This document shows, one piece after another, positions 18,006 to 26,841 of a stretch of DNA of 64,000 nucleotides. Below the pieces are notes generated by a model. That model searched no databases, had not been told where the DNA came from, and saw only the letters and a list, made by a program, of their open reading frames with translations. The stretch spans positions 186,001 to 250,000 of the forward strand of contig NZ_VOOS01000002.1 of NCBI RefSeq assembly GCF_007993035.1. The letters are read 5' to 3'. The DNA is from Vicingus serpentipes (lineage in GTDB: Bacteria; Bacteroidota; Bacteroidia; Flavobacteriales_E; Vicingaceae). The stretch's first letter is position 1. Every line of letters begins with the position of its first letter. The translations under genes were made by a program, and so were the position numbers.

Positions 18006-18464
18006 ATGAAAATCATACACACCATAATAGCAACCGCTTTTGGAGCAGGTTTTTCTCCTTTTGCACCAGGTACCGCTGGAGCAATTGTAGCATGTGGAAT
18101 TTTATGGTTAATTGAAAAATTAGAGTTATTTACAACTTACTCAATATCATATCTATTATTAATTCTTGTTTGCACTGGTTTAGGAGTTGTTTCTACGAAT
18201 TACCTTGAAAAACATTGGGGAAAAGACCCCTCGAAAGTTGTAATGGATGAAGTGATTGGCATGTGGATAGCAATGGCTTTTATTCCTTTTTCATATTTAA
18301 ATATATTATTGGCTTTTATTTTATTTCGCTTTTTTGATATCGCTAAACCATTAGGGATTAGAAAACTAGAAAAATTACCTGGAGGAATTGGCGTAATGGC
18401 TGATGATGTTTTAGCTGGAGTATATGCTAACATCGTTCTTCAGGTTATTATTATATTTATTTGA
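18006..18464 (+). CDS. PgpA-family phosphatase, probable phosphatidylinositol phosphate phosphatase
   Basis: 152-residue membrane protein of the phosphatidylglycerophosphatase A family. GAGFSPFAPGTAGA (13-26) and KVVMDEVIGMW (78-88; Asp82 and Glu83) are the conserved active-site segments, and RFFDIAKP the next one. Family members remove a phosphate from phosphatidylglycerol phosphate. In the Bacteroides inositol cluster the homologue removes the phosphate from phosphatidylinositol phosphate, and the gene context here points to that substrate. Phosphatidylglycerophosphate remains an alternative. It overlaps the GtrA gene by four bases. Confidence 0.85.
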   Translation: MKIIHTIIATAFGAGFSPFAPGTAGAIVACGILWLIEKLELFTTYSISYLLLILVCTGLGVVSTNYLEKHWGKDPSKVVMDEVIGMWIAMAFIPFSYLNILLAFILFRFFDIAKPLGIRKLEKLPGGIGVMADDVLAGVYANIVLQVIIIFI

Positions 18465-18850
18465 AAAAAGCATTAATTATATCATTTTTAAGATATCAAG
18501 TTGCAGCAATTATTGCAACTATGGTCGATTTTTTTGTATTAATTATTCTTACAGAATTATTTAATGTTTGGTATGTTGCCTCAACAGCTATTGGTGCTTT
18601 TTGTGGTGCTTTAACTAATTTTATAATTTGTAGATATTGGGCATTTGTAAACTCATCAAACAACCTAAGTAATCAAATTGTTAAATACACCTTAGTTTCA
18701 GCTGGTAGTTTAGTACTAAATACCTTGTTTGTTTATTTACTTACCGATTTTGGTGGAGTTACCTACTCTATTTCTAAAATCATTACAGCAATTTTTATTG
18801 CTATATTTTACAATTTCACCCTTCAAAAATACTACGTGTTTAAACAATAA
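18461..18850 (+). CDS. GtrA family membrane protein
   Basis: 129 residues with four membrane helices and the family segments FLRYQVAAIIATMVDFF (6-22) and NFIICRYWAFVN (52-63). GtrA-like proteins are thought to help move polyprenyl-linked or other lipid-linked sugars across the membrane. The start is TTG at 18461, overlapping the upstream stop; no ATG is available near. Its place at the end of the inositol-lipid cluster suggests transport or further glycosylation of an inositol lipid, but this is inferred. Confidence 0.82.
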   Translation: MKKALIISFLRYQVAAIIATMVDFFVLIILTELFNVWYVASTAIGAFCGALTNFIICRYWAFVNSSNNLSNQIVKYTLVSAGSLVLNTLFVYLLTDFGGVTYSISKIITAIFIAIFYNFTLQKYYVFKQ

Positions 18851-18900
18851 TGTGTTGATAAGAAGAAATTCATCCTTCTTATAAACAGTATTGTTTTAAT

Positions 18901-18930
18901 TAACATTACATATCAAAATTTGTAATGTTA
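18901..18930 (+). promoter_or_regulatory. Ten-base perfect inverted repeat ending at a start codon
   Basis: TAACATTACA (18901-18910) and TGTAATGTTA (18921-18930) flank a ten-base spacer. The last A is the A of the ATG of the peptide-binding protein gene. In RNA this would fold the start codon into a hairpin; in DNA it could be an operator. There is no T run, so it is not a terminator. Confidence 0.45.
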
Positions 18931-20582
18931 TGAGACTACTTTCTACTTTAACTCTTCTACTTTCTATCTTTTTATTTTCTTGTGGTAAAAACGATAAAGC
19001 TAAAGCTATTGATGGTAAAAAAATATTTAGATACAATGAAGCTGCAGGCATTACTTCTTTAGACCCTGCAAGATCTAGAAACAGAGAAAACATTTGGGCA
19101 TGTAATCATTTATATAATGGTTTGGTACAAATGGATGACAACCTTAAAATTCAACCATCAATTGCTTCTAGATGGGAAATTTCTGAAGACGGAAAAACTT
19201 ACACTTTTTACCTACGAAATGATGTTACTTTTCATGATCACGAATTATTTCCAAATGGAAAAGGAAGGAAAGTAACAGCTAAAGACTTTGTATATAGCTT
19301 TAATAGAATAATTGATGAAAAAGTAGCTTCACCTGGAGCGTGGATTTTTAATAACTTAGATTTTATCGAAGAATTTAATTTTGAGCCATTTGTAGCACTT
19401 AATGACACTACACTTCAAATTCATTTAAGCCAATCCTTCCCTCCTTTCTTAGGTATTTTAACGATGCAATATTGTTCTGTGGTAGCTCATGAAGTTGTTG
19501 AATATTACAGAAACGATTACGGAAATAATCCTATTGGAACTGGACCTTTTAAATTTAAAATGTGGGATGAAGGAAATAAAATGGTTTTCCTAAAAAATGA
19601 AAACTATTTTGAGGAAGATGATGATGGTTCTAGTTTGCCATACATTGATGGTGTTGCTATTACCTTTTTAAAAGATAGAGAAGTTGAGTTCTTTAAATTT
19701 TTAGGTGATGAGTTTGATTTTGTAAACGGACGAGAAGGTGAAAATAGAGATAATTTATTTACTCCTGAAGGTAAATTAAAACCTGAATACCAAGATAAAT
19801 ATGACCTACAAGTAAGTTCTCAACTTAATACGGAGTATTTAGGTTTTTTAGTGGATGAAGATTTAGATATTGTTGCCAACAGCCCTTTAAAGAAAAAAAT
19901 GGTTAGACAAGCAATTAACTATGCTTTTAACCGAAAACAAATGATGACTTACCTTAGAAAAGGAATAGGAACACCAGCAAACGCAGGTTTTATTCCAAAA
20001 GGATTACCTTCTTTTAACGATAGTATTGTAAAAGGGTATTCTTACAATCCTGAAAAAGCAAAAGAATTATTGTATGCTGCTGGTTTCCCTAATGGTAAAA
20101 ACTTACCAGAAATTACTTTATTTACCACTGCTACTTATGTTGATTTATGTGAGTTTATTCAACACCAATTAATTGAAGTTGGTATTAAAACCAAAGTAGA
20201 GATTTTACAACCAACAACGCACAGAGAATTAATTTCTCGTTCTAAGCTTAACTTTTTTAGAAAATCGTGGATGGCAGATTACCCAGACGCTGAAAACTAT
20301 TTAGCATTATTTTACAGTAAAAACTTTACGCCTCACGGTCCAAACTATACACACTTTAAAAACTTTCAGTTTGATAAGTTATATGAAATGTCGCAATTAG
20401 AAACTAATGATTCTGCTCGATACCATTTGTACCAAGAAATGGATAAAATAATTATTGAGGAAGCGCCAATTGTTCCGTTGTATTACGACCAAGTAGTTCG
20501 TTTAACTAATGGTAAAGTAAAAGATTTAGGCATTAATGCCTTAAATTTATTGACTTTAAAGAAAGTTAAGATTGAGAAGTAA
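18930..20582 (+). CDS. ABC transporter substrate-binding lipoprotein, oligopeptide family 5
   Basis: 550 residues. A lipoprotein signal ends in LFSCGK (Cys18). The body is the family 5 solute-binding fold: SLDPARSRNRENIWACNHLYNGL near the N-terminus, GKTYTFYLRNDVTFHD (about 89-104), NPIGTGPFKF (about 195-204). Such proteins bind peptides or other solutes in the periplasm for a DppBCDF-type importer. No permease is adjacent; a DppB-like gene lies at 61.5-62.6 kb and could be from the same system. Its start codon is the end of a perfect inverted repeat. Confidence 0.92.
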   Translation: MRLLSTLTLLLSIFLFSCGKNDKAKAIDGKKIFRYNEAAGITSLDPARSRNRENIWACNHLYNGLVQMDDNLKIQPSIASRWEISEDGKTYTFYLRNDVTFHDHELFPNGKGRKVTAKDFVYSFNRIIDEKVASPGAWIFNNLDFIEEFNFEPFVALNDTTLQIHLSQSFPPFLGILTMQYCSVVAHEVVEYYRNDYGNNPIGTGPFKFKMWDEGNKMVFLKNENYFEEDDDGSSLPYIDGVAITFLKDREVEFFKFLGDEFDFVNGREGENRDNLFTPEGKLKPEYQDKYDLQVSSQLNTEYLGFLVDEDLDIVANSPLKKKMVRQAINYAFNRKQMMTYLRKGIGTPANAGFIPKGLPSFNDSIVKGYSYNPEKAKELLYAAGFPNGKNLPEITLFTTATYVDLCEFIQHQLIEVGIKTKVEILQPTTHRELISRSKLNFFRKSWMADYPDAENYLALFYSKNFTPHGPNYTHFKNFQFDKLYEMSQLETNDSARYHLYQEMDKIIIEEAPIVPLYYDQVVRLTNGKVKDLGINALNLLTLKKVKIEK

Positions 20583-20603
20583 ACTTGTATAAAAAAAAGA
20601 ATA

Positions 20604-20956
20604 ATGAAATCAAATGTTAAACTTTTAGTTTTATCATTAATATTCTGTGCCTCTAATATTAATTTATGTGCTCAGGAAACTAATGAAAATTAACTGAAAC
20701 ATTCTATTCTTATAGTTTCATATACCCTCAAAAAGCTCTTGAAGCTAGGATAACTGGAACAATTACTTTAATTTTTGACATAGATTCTGCATGTAATTTT
20801 ATTAATATATCTCAAGATACAACTCTAGGTTATGGATGTGATGAGTTTGCTTTAAAAACGCTTCAACATGTTGAAGAACAAAGGAAAATAGAAAATAAAC
20901 TAAAATGCAAAAAATCATACAACCACAAAATACCCGTTAAATTCAGACTTGAGTGA
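20604..20956 (+). pseudogene. TonB C-terminal-like protein gene broken by a frameshift
   Basis: The 5' frame (20604-20693) encodes a signal peptide ending in LCAQETNEN, then a stop. From 20687 the +2 frame runs open to a TGA at 20956 and encodes a TonB C-terminal-like domain (YPQKALEARITGTITLIFDI, then a Cys-rich variant and IPVKFRL). One extra A in the short A run at about 20686-20690 would join the frames as NEKLTETF without gap. This is either a recent pseudogene or a one-base assembly error. It occupies most of the 408-base gap between its neighbours. Confidence 0.75.
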
Positions 20957-20990
20957 AAATTTCACACATATTAAAGTTATTAATGTATAG

Positions 20991-21989
20991 TCAATTCTGA
21001 TGATCTCTACCCTTAATCTTGTTCGATTTATAGAGTTTTTCTAATTCATTATCTTCTTTGGTAATTTGCTCGGAAGGTTGCTTTTCTAACAATTCATTTA
21101 GGTTAGGTTGTCCAGCATTTACCCATGCGGTGTACCAGTAGCTCCCAACTGTAATAATTGATTTTGTTAAACGTCTTTCAATCATTCCATTTAGCATTTC
21201 GTTATACGTATCAGAATACTCCTCAGAGTAAGTTTTCATTAAAACTGTCCCCCTATTTTCAAAAGTATATTTTTGGTCTTTAGGAAACTCATCATTTAAC
21301 TGGCGTTCTAAATCCAATACAGAGTCTTTAGCTCCAAAACTTTGTTTTACCGTTTCCCATTCGTCTTCTAAAATATTCTCTACATACTTTGCTCTACCTA
21401 CAAAGTAATCGTAATCTTTTGCTTTTAACTCAGGAATTCTCGATTCCCAAAACCCATGTATTCCTCGTTGTCCGGTTAATTGTCCGTTATAATTTTCGGT
21501 AGTATGCAAAGGCACATGCGAATCGCCAATATAATGCCCTAAGTCGGCAGAAACTCTTAATATTTGGTCGTAATCTTTTGCCTCAAACGCTTTAGTTAAT
21601 CGCATTACCATTACATTAACATGCCAAGGCACTATTCCGTAAGCTTGTAAAGTATCTTCTGTAAACTTCTCAACCGCATCATACCATTTTTTAGGCATCA
21701 CTTCAAAAGGATCTTCTCCATTATGCACATAATGATCAATATCTATGTAATGTCGAGGAGCTTCTCCTTCGGTAGAATATCTTCTTTTATCAGGATCTAC
21801 AGCATGTTCGGTAATATATTCAATGTTTTTTTTATAAAACTTAATCATCTCTGGCGGCAAAGTAAATACAGCCATTCGATTAATTTTTTTGTGCCCAAAA
21901 AAACCCCATGAATAAGTTTGGTGTTTATTAAAAAAAAGAAGAGTAATGAAAATCATTACTCCTACAATATATTTAAAACCTATTTTCAT
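20991..21989 (-). CDS. S1/P1 nuclease or zinc-dependent phospholipase C family protein
   Basis: 332 residues with a leader (about 6-26). The mature N-terminus WGFFGHKKINRMA starts with Trp and a His, the usual zinc ligands of this all-helical fold. RHYIDIDHY (about 81-89) and DLGHYIGDSHVPLHTTENY (about 149-167) provide further His/Asp ligands. Three zinc ions are expected, and either nucleic acids or phospholipids could be cut outside the cytoplasm. It follows the comB-like gene with no gap, as last gene of a gcvT-comB-nuclease row. Substrate is not decided. Confidence 0.85.
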   Translation of the reverse strand: MKIGFKYIVGVMIFITLLFFNKHQTYSWGFFGHKKINRMAVFTLPPEMIKFYKKNIEYITEHAVDPDKRRYSTEGEAPRHYIDIDHYVHNGEDPFEVMPKKWYDAVEKFTEDTLQAYGIVPWHVNVMVMRLTKAFEAKDYDQILRVSADLGHYIGDSHVPLHTTENYNGQLTGQRGIHGFWESRIPELKAKDYDYFVGRAKYVENILEDEWETVKQSFGAKDSVLDLERQLNDEFPKDQKYTFENRGTVLMKTYSEEYSDTYNEMLNGMIERRLTKSIITVGSYWYTAWVNAGQPNLNELLEKQPSEQITKEDNELEKLYKSNKIKGRDHQN

Positions 21990-22727
21990 TTAACCTTTCA
22001 CAATTTTACCATTCAATAAAACCGGTACGTTTTTAGATTGATTTAATTTTAAACAATAAAGAATATCTTCTTCAAGATTTAATTTACTTAGTCGTTTACG
22101 ATGTGAAGACTCTGATAAAAATCCAAATAAATCATCTTTCGCTTTTAAATAAAGATCTTTTGAAGCTATTGCTGAATCTTGTAAATCAGCAAAACGTAAA
22201 TTTTCAGCCAGCTTTTCAACTACAGCACCTGCAAATAAAGTATCTTCTAAGTTAAATCTATCTTTCCAACCAGCACAAAAAAGAATTACATCCTTATCTA
22301 AACGTTCTAAATATTTACAAACTGCATCTAAATTAGCAAACGATCCTATTACCACATTGCTAGCTTCTTTAGCTAATTCTACTGCTTTTGTTCCGTTAGT
22401 AGTAGTTAATACTATATCTTGTCCACTAAATTTACCAGATTTAAAAGTTATTGGAGAATTACCAAAATCAAAACCTTCAACAACTTCTGCTTGGCGTTCA
22501 GCTCCTACTAAAAAACCTTTTTCTTTATACTCGTAAGCTTCATCAATTGTCGCCACCGGAATAACACCTGTAACGCCATTATCTATTGCCGAGCATATTG
22601 CTGATGTTGCCCTAAAAACATCAATAACTACAACAGCACAGTTTTTATCCTGAAAATAAACAGGAAACAATGCTGGTGAAAAACATACTTCAACTTTTCT
22701 CTTACTACCAGATGATTCTTCGCTCAT
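21990..22727 (-). CDS. 2-phosphosulfolactate phosphatase-like protein (ComB family)
   Basis: 245 residues. VVIDVFRATSAICSAI (about 34-49), FLVGAERQAEVVEGFDFGNSP (split motif, about 72-92) and LTTTNGTKAV (about 106-115) are the ComB-family blocks. In methanogens ComB makes sulfolactate for coenzyme M. Bacteroidota have no coenzyme M route that I know, so the true substrate here may be another acidic phosphate ester. It sits two bases after gcvT and directly before the nuclease gene. No phosphosulfolactate synthase is seen in the window. Confidence 0.82.
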   Translation of the reverse strand: MSEESSGSKRKVEVCFSPALFPVYFQDKNCAVVVIDVFRATSAICSAIDNGVTGVIPVATIDEAYEYKEKGFLVGAERQAEVVEGFDFGNSPITFKSGKFSGQDIVLTTTNGTKAVELAKEASNVVIGSFANLDAVCKYLERLDKDVILFCAGWKDRFNLEDTLFAGAVVEKLAENLRFADLQDSAIASKDLYLKAKDDLFGFLSESSHRKRLSKLNLEEDILYCLKLNQSKNVPVLLNGKIVKG

Positions 22728-22729
22728 TT

Positions 22730-23824
22730 TTAACCTTTATAAAATGGCATTTTCACCACCTGTGCTTTAATATTTTTATTACGTATAGAAATGTAAATTT
22801 CTGAACCAGCTTTAGCAAATTCAGTTTTTACGTAACCCATCCCTATTGCTTTGTTTAATGATGGAGCCATTGTTCCAGAAGTTACTATTCCAATGTTATT
22901 ACCATCAGCATCAACTATTTCATAATCATGACGAGGAATACCTCTATCTATTAATTCAAAGCCAACTAACTTTTTACTAACTCCATTTTCTTTCTGATTT
23001 TTTAAAAAATCAGCATTCACAAAATCTTTAGTAAATTTTGTTATCCAACCTAAACCAGCTTCTATAGGTGAAGTCTCATCATTTATATCATTTCCATATA
23101 AACAGAAACCCATTTCTAATCTCAAAGTGTCTCTACAGGCTAAACCTGCCATTTGAGCATTTACAGCTTTTCCAGCTTCTAAAACTGCATCAAATATTTT
23201 TTCAGCATTGGCATTGTCAAAATATATTTCAAAACCTCCAGCACCAGTATAACCAGTAGATGAAACAATAACATTATTAACACCAGCAAAAATTCCTTTT
23301 TGAACAGTGTAATAAACCATATCTAAATCCATATTAGTTAATGGAGCTAACATTTTTTGTGCATTTGGTCCTTGAACTGCTAGCAAAGAAATATTATCTG
23401 AAACATTTTTAATATCAACATTGTTTGTATTATGTTTTTCTACCCAAGCCCAATCTTTATCTAAATTAGCACCATTTACGACCAACATATATTCGTTCTC
23501 TGCCAACATATAAACCAACAAATCATCTACAATACCACCATCATAATTAGGAAAACAAGAATATTGAACCTTTCCTGGAACTAATACCGAAGCATCGTTA
23601 GAAGTAATTCTATTAATCAACTCTAAAGCACCTTCTCCTTTTACCATAAACTCTCCCATATGAGATACATCAAAAATTCCAACGTTATTTCTAACATTTA
23701 AATGTTCATCAGTTAAACCTGTATATTGTAATGGCATATTGAATCCTGCAAAAGGAACAATCTTAGCTCCTAAGTCTATATGTTTTTGCTTTAAAGCAAT
23801 ATCTTTTAAATCTAAAACTTCCAT
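22730..23824 (-). CDS. gcvT: Glycine cleavage system aminomethyltransferase (T protein)
   Basis: 364 residues, full-length T protein. Family segments include [13 protein letters not shown] (23-35), [14 protein letters not shown] (about 46-59), [13 protein letters not shown] (about 192-204) and GFCLYGNDI (about 240-248). It moves the methylene group from the H protein's aminomethyl-lipoyl arm to tetrahydrofolate and releases ammonia. The partner gcvH and gcvP genes are not in this window. It is first in a minus-strand row with the ComB-like and nuclease genes. Confidence 0.95.
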   Translation of the reverse strand: MEVLDLKDIALKQKHIDLGAKIVPFAGFNMPLQYTGLTDEHLNVRNNVGIFDVSHMGEFMVKGEGALELINRITSNDASVLVPGKVQYSCFPNYDGGIVDDLLVYMLAENEYMLVVNGANLDKDWAWVEKHNTNNVDIKNVSDNISLLAVQGPNAQKMLAPLTNMDLDMVYYTVQKGIFAGVNNVIVSSTGYTGAGGFEIYFDNANAEKIFDAVLEAGKAVNAQMAGLACRDTLRLEMGFCLYGNDINDETSPIEAGLGWITKFTKDFVNADFLKNQKENGVSKKLVGFELIDRGIPRHDYEIVDADGNNIGIVTSGTMAPSLNKAIGMGYVKTEFAKAGSEIYISIRNKNIKAQVVKMPFYKG

Positions 23825-23846
23825 ACGATAATAATTAAATGAGGAA

Positions 23847-23854
23847 CAAATGTA
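23847..23854 (-). promoter_or_regulatory. Candidate -7 element of gcvT
   Basis: TACATTTG on the minus strand, 22 bases before the gcvT ATG. A TTG is present, but only 12 bases upstream, so the -33 half is doubtful. Confidence 0.4.
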
Positions 23855-23961
23855 TTAATAAATACACAATCTTTTTATGCTAAAAATTCACTTAATTGTT
23901 ATTTCCAAAAAGTATCTGTGTTTATAAACGATAAAGGCTTTTTTTGTTGATTTATAACTCT

Positions 23962-23969
23962 TAATTTTG
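23962..23969 (+). promoter_or_regulatory. Candidate -7 element of pruA
   Basis: TAATTTTG, 33 bases before the ATG at 24003. TTG triplets lie 12 and 15 bases upstream, closer than the consensus. Confidence 0.4.
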
Positions 23970-24002
23970 AGTAGAAATTTATTCATTTTAAATATAAAAT
24001 TT

Positions 24003-25628
24003 ATGTCAAACGCTTATTTTCAAGTACCAATGGCTGAGAACGAGCCTGTACAAGGTTATGCTCCCGGAAGTGAAGAAAAAGAAGAATTACAAGCTGCAAT
24101 AGCTGAATTAAAATCTAACCCTATTGATGCTCCTATGGTTATAGGAGGAAAAGAAGTTAGGACAGGTAATACTGTTTCTATGCATCCTCCACACGATCAT
24201 GCTTATAATTTAGGTAGTTTCCATATGGGAGATAAATCTCATGTAGAAGCTGCAATTAATGCTGCACTTACAGCTAAAAAAGAATGGGCAAATACGCCTT
24301 GGCAAGATAGAGCTGCTATCTTTTTAAAAGCAGCTGAATTATTAGCTGGTCCTTTTAGAGCAAGAATGAATGCTGCAACAATGCTTTGCCAAAGTAAAAA
24401 TGCTTTTCAAGCTGAAATTGATGCTTCTTGTGAGTTAATTGACTTTTTTAGATACAATGTTCAATATATGACTGAGGTTTATGCTGAACAACCAGAATCT
24501 GCTCCAGGAATATGGAATAGATTAGAATATAGACCATTAGAAGGATTTATTTTTGCAATTACCCCATTCAACTTTACATCTATAGCAGCTAACTTATGCG
24601 CTGCTCCTGCAATGATGGGGAATGTTGTAGTTTGGAAACCGTCAGACACTCAAATCTATTCAGCACAAGTTATAATGGATTTGTTTAAGGCTGCTGGTTT
24701 ACCTGATGGTGTTATTAATATGGTTTATTGTGATGGACCTGCTGCTGGTGATGTAGTATTTAACCACCCTGATTTTGCTGGGTTACATTTTACTGGTTCT
24801 ACAGCTGTGTTTAAGCATTTATGGAAAACTATAGGTACAAACATTGATAAATACAAAACTTACCCTAGAATTGTAGGTGAAACAGGTGGTAAAGATTTTA
24901 TTATTGCTCATAAATCTGCAAATGCAAAAGAAGTAGCTACTGGAATTTCTAGAGGTGCTTTCGAATTTCAAGGTCAAAAATGCTCTGCAGCATCTAGAGC
25001 GTATTTACCAAGTAATATTGCAAATGAAATTATAGAACAAGTTAAAACTGATGTAAACTCATTTAAAATGGGGAACCCAGAAGATTTTAGCAACTTTATT
25101 AATGCTGTAATTGATGAGCGTAGTTTTGATAAGATTGCTGGATTTATTGACTATGCTAAATCAAGTGATGATGCTGAAATAATTGCTGGTGGTAATTACG
25201 ATAAATCAAAAGGATACTTTATCGAACCTACAGTAATTGTAACTAAAAATGTAAAGTTTAAAACAATGTGTGAAGAAATTTTCGGCCCCGTAATGACAAT
25301 TTATATTTACGATGCTGATAAATTTGAAGAAACATTAGAGATTTTAGACCAAACATCTGAGTATGCTTTAACTGGAGCTATTTTCTCTACTTGTAGATAT
25401 GCAATTGGTACAGCAACTAAAATGTTGGAAAACTGTGCTGGTAACTTTTACATAAACGACAAACCAACAGGTGCTGTTGTTGGTCAACAACCATTTGGAG
25501 GCGCTAGAGGTTCTGGAACAAATGATAAAGCTGGTGCTGCAATGAATTTATTACGTTGGGTTTCTGCTAGAACAATTAAAGAAACATTTGTCCCTGCAAC
25601 AAATTATAGATATCCTTTTTTAGGGTAA
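24003..25628 (+). CDS. pruA: L-glutamate gamma-semialdehyde (1-pyrroline-5-carboxylate) dehydrogenase
   Basis: 541 residues from the ATG at 24003; an upstream in-frame TTG overlaps the likely promoter and is not preferred. Aldehyde dehydrogenase family: general base Glu293 (VGETGGKDF), nucleophile Cys327 (FQGQKCSAASRA), NAD-binding FTGSTAVF (263-270). The KDF after the Glu motif and the N-terminal length fit the mono-functional P5CDH group. It oxidises glutamate semialdehyde to glutamate, the last step of proline breakdown. No proline dehydrogenase gene is nearby. A terminator follows. Confidence 0.95.
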   Translation: MSNAYFQVPMAENEPVQGYAPGSEEKEELQAAIAELKSNPIDAPMVIGGKEVRTGNTVSMHPPHDHAYNLGSFHMGDKSHVEAAINAALTAKKEWANTPWQDRAAIFLKAAELLAGPFRARMNAATMLCQSKNAFQAEIDASCELIDFFRYNVQYMTEVYAEQPESAPGIWNRLEYRPLEGFIFAITPFNFTSIAANLCAAPAMMGNVVVWKPSDTQIYSAQVIMDLFKAAGLPDGVINMVYCDGPAAGDVVFNHPDFAGLHFTGSTAVFKHLWKTIGTNIDKYKTYPRIVGETGGKDFIIAHKSANAKEVATGISRGAFEFQGQKCSAASRAYLPSNIANEIIEQVKTDVNSFKMGNPEDFSNFINAVIDERSFDKIAGFIDYAKSSDDAEIIAGGNYDKSKGYFIEPTVIVTKNVKFKTMCEEIFGPVMTIYIYDADKFEETLEILDQTSEYALTGAIFSTCRYAIGTATKMLENCAGNFYINDKPTGAVVGQQPFGGARGSGTNDKAGAAMNLLRWVSARTIKETFVPATNYRYPFLG

Positions 25629-25648
25629 CCAATTAATAACGAAAATGA

Positions 25649-25676
25649 AAAGGCGAATAGTTTATTCGCCTTTTTT
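25649..25676 (+). terminator. Rho-independent terminator after pruA
   Basis: AAAGGCGAATA and its complement TATTCGCCTTT with a three-base loop and a T run, 20 bases after the pruA stop. Confidence 0.85.
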
Positions 25677-25705
25677 AAGTTTAACCTTTTATAAAAAAAA
25701 TTACT

Positions 25706-26365
25706 ATGAAAAAAATATTAATTCCTGTAGCAATAATTACTTCAGCTTTTTTTAGCTCATGTGGTGGAGAAAATCATGAAGCAAACGCAACAGAACAACT
25801 TCAATCAGGAAACAAAGAAGAAATTTGTTTTTATGAATATGATAAAGAATCTACAGCTACTGTTAAATGGACAGCCTTTAAAACTTCTGACAAAGTAGCT
25901 GTTGGAGGCACATTTAATAGCGTACTGATTAAAGCTGGTGAAAAATCAACCAAATTAACTGAGGTATTACAAACGATAACTTTTACAATACCTACAAAAA
26001 GTACTAATACAACTAATCCAGATAGAGATTCTAAAATTATTAATTCATTTTTTGGAAAAATGCTTAATACTGATTTAATTTTAGGTCACGCTAAAAGTGT
26101 TGAAGGTGATAATGAAAGTGGATCAATGACATTTTATTTAACATTAAATGATATTGAAAAAGAAGTTACTTTAGCTTATACTGTAATAGATACAACGGTT
26201 AAATTAACAGGAGAAATAGATATTAATAACTGGAATGCTGAAACTGCGCTTAAAGAATTAAATAAAGTATGTGAAGATTTACATAAAGGTGCTGATGGTG
26301 TAAGCGTAACATGGCCTAATGTTGAATTAGAAATTGAAGCTAAACTTTCAAAAAGATGCCATTAA
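25706..26365 (+). CDS. YceI-family lipoprotein
   Basis: 219 residues. The lipoprotein signal ends in FFSSCGGE (Cys19). The YceI domain (about 45-215) starts with TATVKWTAFKTSDKVAVGG, an unusual but recognisable form of the WxxxHxxFSxVxG-like beginning, and shows the beta-rich pattern of a lipocalin-like barrel. YceI proteins bind isoprenoid-type lipids. No neighbour helps to define the ligand. It ends before a bidirectional terminator. Confidence 0.85.
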   Translation: MKKILIPVAIITSAFFSSCGGENHEANATEQLQSGNKEEICFYEYDKESTATVKWTAFKTSDKVAVGGTFNSVLIKAGEKSTKLTEVLQTITFTIPTKSTNTTNPDRDSKIINSFFGKMLNTDLILGHAKSVEGDNESGSMTFYLTLNDIEKEVTLAYTVIDTTVKLTGEIDINNWNAETALKELNKVCEDLHKGADGVSVTWPNVELEIEAKLSKRCH

Positions 26366-26384
26366 GTTTAAAATAGGAAGCATT

Positions 26385-26418
26385 AAAAAAGCCCAACTAA
26401 AATTAGTTGGGCTTTTTT
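26385..26418. terminator. Bidirectional terminator between yceI-like and siaC-like genes
   Basis: GCCCAACTA (26391-26399) and TAGTTGGGC (26404-26412) with a four-base loop, flanked by six A and six T, so it serves both convergent genes. Confidence 0.88.
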
Positions 26419-26440
26419 AATATTCTAAAGAAAGAAAAAA

Positions 26441-26824
26441 TTAATCTTCTTCTACTTCAATCATCTTAAAAGGTACGCTAATAATTGCTTGGTAATCTTC
26501 ACCTGCTTCTAACATATCCTCATCATCTTCCTCGTAAAACCAGTTAATTGTTACTTCACTAGATCCAGAGTTAATTGCTTCTAATTTTTTAAAAACATCC
26601 AAGATACACTTAGAAGAACTTGTATTAAAATATTCCAATTGAATATCAACTTTAGTTGTAGGTTTAGCACTACTATTATAAGCATCTAAAACATCTACCA
26701 AAGGCTTGTAAAATTCAATTGAATTTTCAGGAATAGATCTTCCTTTCAATAATAAATACCCAGTATTTGGGTCAAATTTTATTGTTGGTGTTTTTGGTGA
26801 ACCTTCAATTACTAACTCTTCCAT
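26441..26824 (-). CDS. SiaC-family regulatory phosphoprotein (DUF1987)
   Basis: 127 residues. It starts LVIEGSPKTPTIKFDPNTG, the usual beginning of DUF1987/SiaC proteins, and contains LEYFNTSSSKCIL, where Thr68 aligns by position with the Thr68 that SiaB phosphorylates in Pseudomonas aeruginosa SiaC. There SiaC switches between partners: unphosphorylated it activates the diguanylate cyclase SiaD. The gene sits 17 bases after the siaB-like gene, which sits after a SpoIIE phosphatase gene. No GGDEF gene is nearby, so its target must differ. Confidence 0.9.
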   Translation of the reverse strand: MEELVIEGSPKTPTIKFDPNTGYLLLKGRSIPENSIEFYKPLVDVLDAYNSSAKPTTKVDIQLEYFNTSSSKCILDVFKKLEAINSGSSEVTINWFYEEDDEDMLEAGEDYQAIISVPFKMIEVEED

Positions 26825-26841
26825 TTTTTATCTTTTATTTT

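Noticed and set aside
23967-24002. TTG start for pruA
   Set aside because: It would place the start codon inside the -7 element; the ATG at 24003 fits the family N-terminus.
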